Below are positions 24,881 through 34,600 of a stretch of DNA of 64,000 nt, piece after piece. Each line of letters starts with the position of its first letter. The first letter of the stretch is position 1. Position numbers and translations under genes: made by a program. The DNA comes from Flavobacteriales bacterium (GTDB taxonomy: Bacteria; Bacteroidota; Bacteroidia; Flavobacteriales_D; Crocinitomicaceae), in NCBI GenBank assembly GCA_947454525.1, contig CANGJM010000004.1, positions 124,001-188,000 on the forward strand, read 5' to 3'. The notes beneath the pieces are model-generated. The model saw nothing but the letters and a program-made list of their open reading frames with translations, did no database searches and was not told where the DNA came from.

Positions 24881-25381
24881 TCAGGCCCGTGGACCAAGTT
24901 CAATCAATTCGAGGTCGTGAATCCGGTCTTCGGTGATGCAAAAACGCAAAATCGTTTTGACTTTATGAAAGCCTTTGTAGCCACATGCGCCTGGATTCAT
25001 CCACAACATATTGAATTTGGGGTCCATTTGAACGAGTGTAATATGCGAGTGTCCACAAATAAACAATTTCGGCGCGCCGTTCTTCATCAATTCAGCATAG
25101 GCGGGATTCGCGTATTTACCTGGTCGTCCGGCAATGTGTGTGATCAAGACCGAAACTCCTTCCACTTGAAATCTGAGAAATTCTTCGGTGTCCCTACGTA
25201 TGATGTGATCGTCTATATTTCCCCAAACGGCTCTTGTAGGTTTAAACGCACGTAATTCGTCGAGTGCTTCAAGTGTTCCAATGTCCCCTGCATGCCAGAT
25301 TTCATCAACGTTTGCGAAATGTTTTTTGATTTTCGGATCGATAAATCCATGAGTGTCAGAAAGTAAGCCTATGCGTTTCAA
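24881..25381 (-). CDS. YfcE/MJ0936-type metallophosphoesterase
   Basis: The 166-aa product carries the metal-binding motifs of small calcineurin-like phosphoesterases in order: RIGLLSDTHG (residues 3-12), WHAGDIG, VWGNIDD, LITHIAGRPG and LFICGHSHI, ending with the typical WMNPGACGYKG. The length is right for the YfcE family, cytoplasmic enzymes that hydrolyse phosphodiesters in vitro and whose natural substrate is usually unknown. It is transcribed leftward and is separated from the T9SS gene by about 106 nt. It is divergent from the giant gene at 25604. Confidence 0.92.
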   Translation of the reverse strand: MKRIGLLSDTHGFIDPKIKKHFANVDEIWHAGDIGTLEALDELRAFKPTRAVWGNIDDHIIRRDTEEFLRFQVEGVSVLITHIAGRPGKYANPAYAELMKNGAPKLFICGHSHITLVQMDPKFNMLWMNPGACGYKGFHKVKTILRFCITEDRIHDLELIELGPRA

Positions 25382-25464
25382 AAGAATGTTTTTTCTTAGG
25401 TAAAATTACAAAAGAATCAATTGTTAGCATCTTTTTAAGGTATTATTAAATAATCGATGAAAAC

Positions 25465-25499
25465 ATATAAATATTCATCAGAATGATATAAATATTCAT
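25465..25499 (+). promoter_or_regulatory. Pair of 14-bp direct repeats upstream of the first giant gene
   Basis: ATATAAATATTCAT occurs at 25465-25478 and again at 25486-25499. The start-to-start distance is 21 bp, about two helical turns, so both would face the same side of DNA. The repeats lie about 50-85 nt upstream of the -7-like box, a position suitable for an activator or repressor. A partial relative (CTAAATATTCGATGAAAAC) lies upstream of the second giant gene near 36790. Confidence 0.5.
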
Positions 25500-25548
25500 T
25501 GAACCTTTGAATGTTTTCAACAAATTTGAGTGTCAATTAAATAGTTCC

Positions 25549-25556
25549 TAAATTTA
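25549..25556 (+). promoter_or_regulatory. Probable -7 box (TAAATTTA) of the first giant gene
   Basis: One mismatch from TAnnTTTG, 48 nt before ATG 25604. The sequence between it and the start contains AGCAGGCTAAAACT, with no strong Shine-Dalgarno site. Confidence 0.4.
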
Positions 25557-25603
25557 GCAGGCTAAAACTATGTCGTTTAGCGTTGTTTTATTAAAATCAA
25601 ACT

Positions 25604-28600
25604 ATGAAAAACCTTTACATTTTTTCTAAATCATTGGGGAAACTAGCTTCCTTTCTAGTTCCGGTGTTATTTGTGATTGGTATGTTTGGAAGTACTTCTG
25701 AAGTACTTGCTCAATGTACAAATACAAGTTCATACGGTAGTGCAGTTGCCCCAACAGGAACGGCTGTGACCACGATTTCTACGTGTTCATACCAAACGGA
25801 GTACTCGACCATTACAAGTGTGGTTGCGGGAAATCGTTATGTTGTCACAAATAATGCTGCTGCAGGTGCGTTTATTACGATTCGCTATGCTACTTCAGGT
25901 GGTACAGCGGTGGCTGCAGGATTCTCACCTTTGCAGTTTACGGCTCCATGTGCGGGAACATACTATGCACACTGGAACACGAATGCTGCATGTGGAACGG
26001 CAACTGGCTGTACAACGACAACCATCAGTTGTGTTTCTTGTGGAGCAACCAATGGGAATCAATGTACCAATACATCTTCATATGGATCAGCTACTGCTCC
26101 AACAACGGGTTCTGTAAACTTTAGTACATGTAGTTACGCAAGTGAATACTCTACACTGAATTCTGTAGTTGCGGGTACCGTTTATCGTTGTTCCTCAAGT
26201 ATTGCAACTGACTTTATAACGATACGTTCAGGTTCATCAGCTGGACCAGTTGTTGCATCTGGAAAAGGTCCTTTAACTTGGACATCAACCGTTGCAGGAA
26301 CTTATTATTGTCACTGGAGTGCAAGTGCGGCTTGTGCCACTGCTTCAGGTTGTCGAACAACAAGCATCGCCTATGTTGGTGTTGGACCATGTTCTGGATG
26401 TACAGGTACTCCTGCTCCAGGTAACACCTTAACTTCTGCTGCATTCTGTCCTTCTGGATCCAGTGTGAATCTTTCTCTTCAAAATCCAACTGGAACAGGT
26501 GCTGTTTACCAATGGCAATCTGGACCAACTTCAACTGGTCCTTGGACCAACGTTGGAACAAATGCAACAACTTTCGCTCCAATTATTACAGGTGCAACTT
26601 GGTTTAGATGTGTCGTTTCTTGTGGTGTAAACGCAGGACCTTCTACTCCTGTTCAAATTACCTTAGGGCCATGTGTACCAGTTGGTTCAACTGTTTATTA
26701 TTTAACAAATACCAATTCAACAGGTGGTATTTCAAACATTGCCACGACAGGAGCGAGTCCAGGTGGATATGGTGACTACTATAATACTCAAACCGTTTCT
26801 CAATATCCAGGAATGAGTTTTGTGGTGAATATGAATTCCATTTATTCTTCGGATTATTTCCATGTATGGGTTGACTGGAACAATGACTTTGATTTTGTCG
26901 ATGCAGGTGAAACCATTTTTATCAGTACAGGATATCAAGCGAATGCGTCCGTTACTGTACCTATTGGAGCTAGTCAAACGCCAGGTAATTACCGCATGCG
27001 TGTAGCGAATAGTTACATTGGTTCAGTTGGTTCGTGTGGACCAGCGACTTATGGAGAGTATGAAGATTACAAATTAACGGTTTTAGTTCCACCACCATGT
27101 TCAGGAATGCCTAATCCAGGTAATACTGTAGCAAATTTAAATTCCGCTCCTATTGGAACAACAATTGTATTAGGATTGCAAAATGCAACGATTGGTACTG
27201 GGGTGACTTACCAATGGCAAACGTCTTCGTCTTCAACAGGACCTTGGACGAATATTACCGGTGCAACTTCGGCGACATACTCGTTCGCATTTGCAACTCC
27301 GGCATGGTATCAATGTATCGTCACTTGTTCTGCAAGTGGAAGCACGACTGCGAATCCTATTCAGATTACGCAAAGTGCATGTATTCCAACTTCAACATAC
27401 GGAAACTCCGGCGCATATTATGGTGTCATTACCAATGTGAGCTTTGGAACGATGAACCATACATCTGGAGCCTTAGCTGCCCCTTGGTATGCAAGTTATC
27501 CAACAACAGTTGCTACGACTTCTGTAGTTGCGGGGACGACTCAAAACCTTTCGATTTCAAGTTACTACTATGATATCGTTGGTGTTTGGTTTGACTGGAA
27601 CAATAACTACATCTATGAAACAACGGAGTACGTGGCAGTGAATCCTTTGAGTAACTCAGCTGGAGTTGCTTGGACAGGAACGGCATCAGTCCTTGTTCCT
27701 GCCAATGCAAGTGTTGGATTGGTGAACATGCGCGTGCGTACAAATTACTATGGATACGCATTAACTTCAGCGGATCCATGTACGACAACCCTATACGGTG
27801 AAACGAAAGATTACAAAATTACGATTGTTGCTCCTCCGGCAGCACCTCCGATTAATGCCACAGCGTTTTCTTCATGTGCGGCGGGTGTAACATTAACAGC
27901 TTCTGTTGCAGCACCTGCTAACGTTTCTTATTACTGGCAAACAAGTGCTACTGGAACAAGTACCGCTAATGGGGTTGCTTCTTATGTGGTTTACGGAAAT
28001 GGAACGTATTATTTACGTGCGGTGAATACCTTATATAATGTATGGGGATTAGCGAGTTCAATTACCATCACATCCTTCCCAACAGTAACTCCTCCAACGG
28101 CAATCATTGTGAGCACACCAAGTTGCCCAAGTGCCAATTTGACAATGGGTGCAGCTCCTTCAGGAATCAATTACTATTGGCAAGGAACGAACTCGGCTGG
28201 ATTCTCTACAACAAATAATGCGACAGCAGCCTATAATACAAGTACAACAGGTACCTATTACGTTCGTGCGAAAGATGCAAGTGGTTGTTGGTCAGATAAC
28301 ACTTCTTCATTAGTAACGATTTATACTTCTCCAAATGCGACTGCAAACTTTGTGGCGCCTATTACTTGTGGTACAAACGGACAAATCGTATTCAACGTTC
28401 AAGGTTCAGGAACGGTATTCTTAAGTGATTTTGGTACAAATACATTGCCAACAGGAACAATTTCTGCGGGGAATGACTTCAATCCAAGTGTAAACGGACG
28501 AATGCAGTTGACTTCTCCAGTTGGAAGTAAAAATGGTGGGGTAGTGATTCCAAATAATACTGGAATTGCTTCGAACGACTTCCAAATTGACTTTGATTTC

Positions 28601-31600
28601 GTAACGATTTCTGCAGGTGTTGCAGCAGCAGATGGATTTAGCTATAGCTACGGTCCAGATGTAGTGGCTTTACCAGATGCAACTGCGGTACAAACAGCGT
28701 TGGGTGCTGCTCCTGCAACCGGTGTTTCAACACTTTGTCCAGAAAATGGATCAGGTACAGGATTGAAATTGGCATTTGATGCCTATTCAAATACAGGTGG
28801 ATGTCCAGTAGCAAATGGTACGACGGCTTCGGGTCCGAATACCTCTGTAGGTAACTCTCCTGGAGTTTATTTAATGTACAACTCTACTAGTTTACACCAA
28901 GGTTCTTCTTGTCCAGGTGTACTTTACTATTCAAATAATACCGCTTGGGCTGCATCTGGGCTTGCGGGTACAGTTACATCCACTCACGTTACCATCAAAA
29001 TTAATGCAACGGGTCAAGTATCTATGTGGCAAAATGGTGTGCAAGTAGTGAACAACGTTGCATTAGGTGCTGGTTACCTTGCAGCGGATAAGAGTACTTG
29101 GAAACATGCGTTTACGGCTCGTACAGGTGGACTTTATGAAGGACACTACATCGATAACTTAGATATTCACTACAATTTGTATGAATATTCTATTGATAAT
29201 GGTGCAACATGGACCATGCAAAATCCTATTCCAGTTCCAATCGGAATGTACCAAACAAAAGTTCGTTACGCAGGTGTAACAAACGGATGTGAGACTTCAG
29301 CAACCATCGGTTTAGCTTCAAATGGAGCGGTTAACATTGGTTCAGCTTTAATCAATGGTTCAGCAACTGCCAATATATGTTCAGGAACGAACTTCACAGT
29401 TATGGCGGCAGGCTTGCCAAATGCAGGTGGAGGATTTCAATACCAATGGCAAGCATCAACAAACAATGGTGCGACTTGGTCAAATGTTGGAACACTCATG
29501 ATTGCTTATATTGATCTGACAACTTCGGCTACTCAAAATACGCAATACCGTTTACAAGTAATTTGTCCGACAGTGACAACATACACATCTGTTGCAACAG
29601 TGACCATTTTCCAAACTCCGGCATTTACGTTATCAGCAAGTAACAATGGGATTTGGTGTGATAACTTCACCGGTGCTCAAACGATTACTGCTTCGAATGC
29701 AGGAATTACCTACGCTTGGTCTCCAGCAACTTCTTTAAGTGCTGCGACTGGTCAAACGGTTACATCAACGACACCAGCAGGTACGCAATCAACGTATACC
29801 GTGATTGGTACAAACGTAGCTGGATGTGCATTGACACAAACCATTTCAGTTGGTTTACCTTATATTAACGTTACATCAAACGTATCTAACTTCTGTGGAT
29901 CAGGTGGTTCTGCTGTGTTAACGGCAACAACCAACGCAGGAGCGAATGCTTCCTTTACTTGGTCTAACTTAAGTCCAACAACGGCAACAATGACTCCAAA
30001 TGGAGCAACTGCAAACGTGAGCATTACAGCAACGTCAAACTTCCAAGTATCGATTGCATCGTACAATGGAAATGCAGGTTGTGCTTCCGTAGGGAACTTC
30101 TCCTTAGGTGTATATCCATTGCCATCTGCGACGGTTACTACATCTGCATCTGGTGTTTGTCCAGGGACTTCAGCAGTAATTAACTCTGGTTTGAGTAGTG
30201 GAAACTTCTCCGCGATTTGTACACCATATGTGAATTATCCAGCTCCTTCGAATGCGACCTACTTGGCTAACACAGGATTGGCACAAGTGGCATTAGCTTC
30301 TGGTTCATTAGATGACGGTGGTTGGAGCGGAATTCCTTTAGGATTTAACTTTAACTTCTTTGGAACAACCTACAACACACTTAACGTTGGAACAAATGGA
30401 GTTCTTCAGTTTGGAGCTTACAATGCAACAGCTTTAGGTGACTTTACGATTGGTGCCTTACCAAATACAGTGGATCCACTTGGTGCGATTTACATCTGTG
30501 CAAATGACCTTGTTGAGTACAACGCAAACAACTACGTTCGTTATTGGACAGATGGTTTTGCTCCGAATAGACGATTTATCATCGAGTATTATGCAAGTCA
30601 ATTTGGAAATGCAGCAAACAAAGTGCGTGCGAAAGCTATTCTTTATGAAACCATCGGTGTAGTGGATGTTCAAGGAATTGAAATCATGTCAACGAATTCA
30701 AAATCTATCGGTGTGAATAACGCAACTGGAACAGTTGGAGCTGCGGCGCCGAACTGTCCTTCAAATACACCGAATTATTGGTCAGCGCAAACAGCAACCA
30801 TTCCAGCTGCTTCTCCACAAGCTTGGAGATTTACTCCACCGGCGAATTACACAACGGTTTGGACAGCAACAGCAGGTGGAACACCAATTGTTGTGGCAAG
30901 TGGAACGAATATCTTTAGTTTGAACGTTGCGCCAACGGTAACGACGAACTACTCGATTTCTTACACGAACCAAACAACTGGATGTTCGAATGCGCCAGGT
31001 TCTGCACAAGTAACAATGGCCGTATTAGGTGTTGTAGCTCCATCAGGAGTAAACGCATTAACTTCTAGTGCGCTTGTTTGTCCAGGTGATCCATTTACAC
31101 TTTCAAACAACTACACAGGAATTGTAGACGGATTGACTTATCAATGGCAAAGTGCACCAGCTGCATCTGGACCATGGACAAACATTACAGGAGCAACAGC
31201 AGCGACAAGTGTTCAAAACATGACGGCTACCACATATTACCGTTGTAACATCCAATCTTGTGGAGGAACAGCAGTGGCAACGGCAGCAGTATTGGTAAGC
31301 TTAAATACAAACTGTATCGCGGTTCCCGCAGCAGGTAACAATTCCATTACAACCTGTAACGGTGTGATCTTTGATAACGGTGGATTAACTGGACCTTACG
31401 CAGCGAGCAGCAATGGTTATACCGTAATTTATCCTTCCACACCAGGTTACATGGTTCAAATACAAGGAACTCAGTATTCTGAAGCGTCGTACGATTACCT
31501 GCAAATTTACAACGGGGTCGGAACAGCTGGTACACAGTTGTATAACTTCTCAGGAACGTCAAGTGCAGTAGGACCAATTACGTCAACTACAGGACCTTTA

Positions 31601-34600
31601 ACGGTTAACTTCTATGCTGATGCGATAATTCAATATGATGGATTTGCCTTAACATCGACATGTATTCCTCCAACACCAACAGTAACTTCAAACATTGCAA
31701 GTGCAAGTGTTTGTATTGGTAGTCCAATTACCTTAACTGCGGCAATTGCCGTTCCAGGAACAGTATATTGGTTCGCAGGCGGATGTGCTACAACGGGTCA
31801 AGTTGGAACAGGATTGTCATTGACGGTTTCTCCTTCAACGACCACAACATATTATGCACGTCTATTCGACGGAACAGTTTGGTCTACTTGTAGTTCTTAT
31901 ACCGTAACAGTAAATACATATCCAGTGATTAACGCTGGTCCAGATGTGAATATTTGTAATGGTGCAACTACTCAATTGTCAGGTTCAGTAACAAACGCTA
32001 CTGCTCCAGGGACATTTACACAGACATATTCTGGGTCTGGTTACGATAATAGTAATTTCTCTATAGGTGGCTTGACTTCAGGTGCTCCTGCAGGTGCAAC
32101 AATTACTTCCATTACCTATACAGCAACTATCGGAACTTTCTGTACTTCATGGTATAATTACAACTATTATGTAAATGGTACTTTGGTCACTGCTGGCTGT
32201 GATGGAACATTTACGTATACTGGATTAAATGGTCAACCTGCAAACGGTCAATTGTTGCAGATTTTCTCTCAAGACAATGATGCTTTTGCAGATTTTGTGA
32301 CGATGGGCTTAACAGTTACTGTGAATTATGCGGTAGCAGCGTCCACGACGGTTTGGACACCAGCAATTGGATTAAGTGCTACGAATATTCTAAATCCAGT
32401 GGCGAATCCAACAACGACGACAAACTATAATATGGCGGTAACATCTGCGCAAGGATGTACATCGAATGATCAAGTACTTGTAACGGTTCAACAATTACCG
32501 GTAGTGACGATTGCTAATCAAACGGTTTCAACATTCTGTAACGGTGGAAGTGTGGTGTTAGCACCAACGCCAACAGCACAAAGCTATGCTTGGACACAAG
32601 GAACAACGCCAGTTGGAACAGGTTCAACGTATACAGCTACAACTTCAGGAACGTATTCCTTGGTGGTAACAAATTACTATCCAACTACCGCACTTACATG
32701 TAGCAGTTTACCTTCAAATGCGATTACAGTAACCGTGAATCCAAATCCAAATACGACAATCACTCCGAGTGGTTCAACAAGTATTTGTCAAGGAGCTAGT
32801 GTTTCTTTAGCTGCAGGTGCGACAAACTCTACACCAGTGACTTACTTATGGTCGAATGGTGCAACTACTTCAAGTATCGTAGCAACCGCTTCAGGATCTT
32901 CTACAGTGGCGATCACGAATAACTTCGGTTGTACAACGACTTCGGCACCAACAACCGTAACGGTTCTTCCATTGCCAGTGGCGACTATCACAGCAGGTGG
33001 ATCAACAACGTTCTGTGCTGGTGGTTCGGTAGCATTGAATGCTTCGACAGGAGCTTCTTACTTGTGGTCTCCAGGTGGGGCGACAACTCAAGCATTATCG
33101 GCAACGACTTCTGGAAACTATTCAGTAACAGTTACAAGTGCAAACGGATGTTCAGCAACTTCAACACCAATTGCGGTGAATGTATTGACTGCTCCGGCGA
33201 ATGCGCCAATTGCTGGTCCTGCTTCATTGTGTGTGGGTAATGCTGTGGCATTGACAAACCCTGTATCAAATGGTGTTTGGTCAAGTTCAAATACTTCTGT
33301 TCTAAACGTGAATGCTTCAACAGGAGCAGGAGTTGGAAATGGAATTGGAACAGCAACGGTTACCTATACAACAACAGGTGCGAATGGATGTACTTCCGCT
33401 CAAACAGCAACAGTGAACGTTACAGGTTCTCCAGTCGCTTCGATTTCAACTACAGGAGCTACAGCAATCTGTCAAGGTGGAACAGTGACATTAACTGCGA
33501 ATCCTGCTTCATCTTACTTATGGAATAACAATGCAACAACTCAATCGATCACTGTTTCGAATGGTGGTGCTTACTCTGTGGTGATTTCAAATGGTCCTGG
33601 ATGTTCGTCTGCAGCATCTGCTCCAACAACAGTTACGGTAAATGCTTTACCAGTTGCTGCAATCAGCGCGAATGGTTCCACAGTGTTCTGTCAAGGTGGA
33701 AGTGTAAACTTAACAGCGACAGGTGGTTCAACATATGTATGGAGTAACAATACAACAGGAGCAACGCTTTCTGCTAATACAGCAGGAAACTACTTTGTGA
33801 CTGTAACAAATGCAAATGGTTGTACGGCAATTTCCAATACGATTGCAGTTGCGGTTAACGCCTTGCCAACGGCAACAATCACGGCGAACGGACCAACAGC
33901 GTTCTGTCAAGGTGGAAACGTTGTGTTGACAGCAGGAGGAAATGGAGCAATTGTTTGGACAAATAATCAAAATACACCTGCGATTACGGTAGCAGCATCA
34001 GGAAACTATGCGTACACGATCACGGATGCGAATGGTTGTTCAGCAACATCAACTCCAACAACGGTAGCCGTATCAGCTTTACCAGTTGTTCCTTCCATCA
34101 CAGGTGCTAACAACGTATGTTCTGGTGCATCTACTTTATTTGCGAATACAATGACTGGTGGAACTTGGTCAAGTTCCAATGGATCAATTGCATCTGTTGA
34201 TGCTTTAGGTTCAGTGACAGGATCAGGTGTTGGTTCTGCTACCATCTCTTACCAAGTAACGCAAAATGGTTGTTCAGCAACATCAACGAAAGTCATCAAC
34301 GTACAAGCTGCTCCAGTAGCAAGTATCTCAGCGTTAAGTTCAACAAGCTTCTGTGTTGGAGCGAACGTAACGTTGGTTTCTTCTCCAGGAGTATCGTATG
34401 TTTGGTCAAATGGTGCATCAACACAAAACGTTACCTTGAATACTGCTGGACCTATCACGGTTCAAGTAACAGGAACGAACGGATGTTCTGCGACATCAGC
34501 GCCACAAACAATCACCGTAAATGCACTTCCAATATTGGATCCAATTGCAGGAGCGAGTGTGGTGTGTGTGGGATCAACAGGAACATTGACAAATACAACA

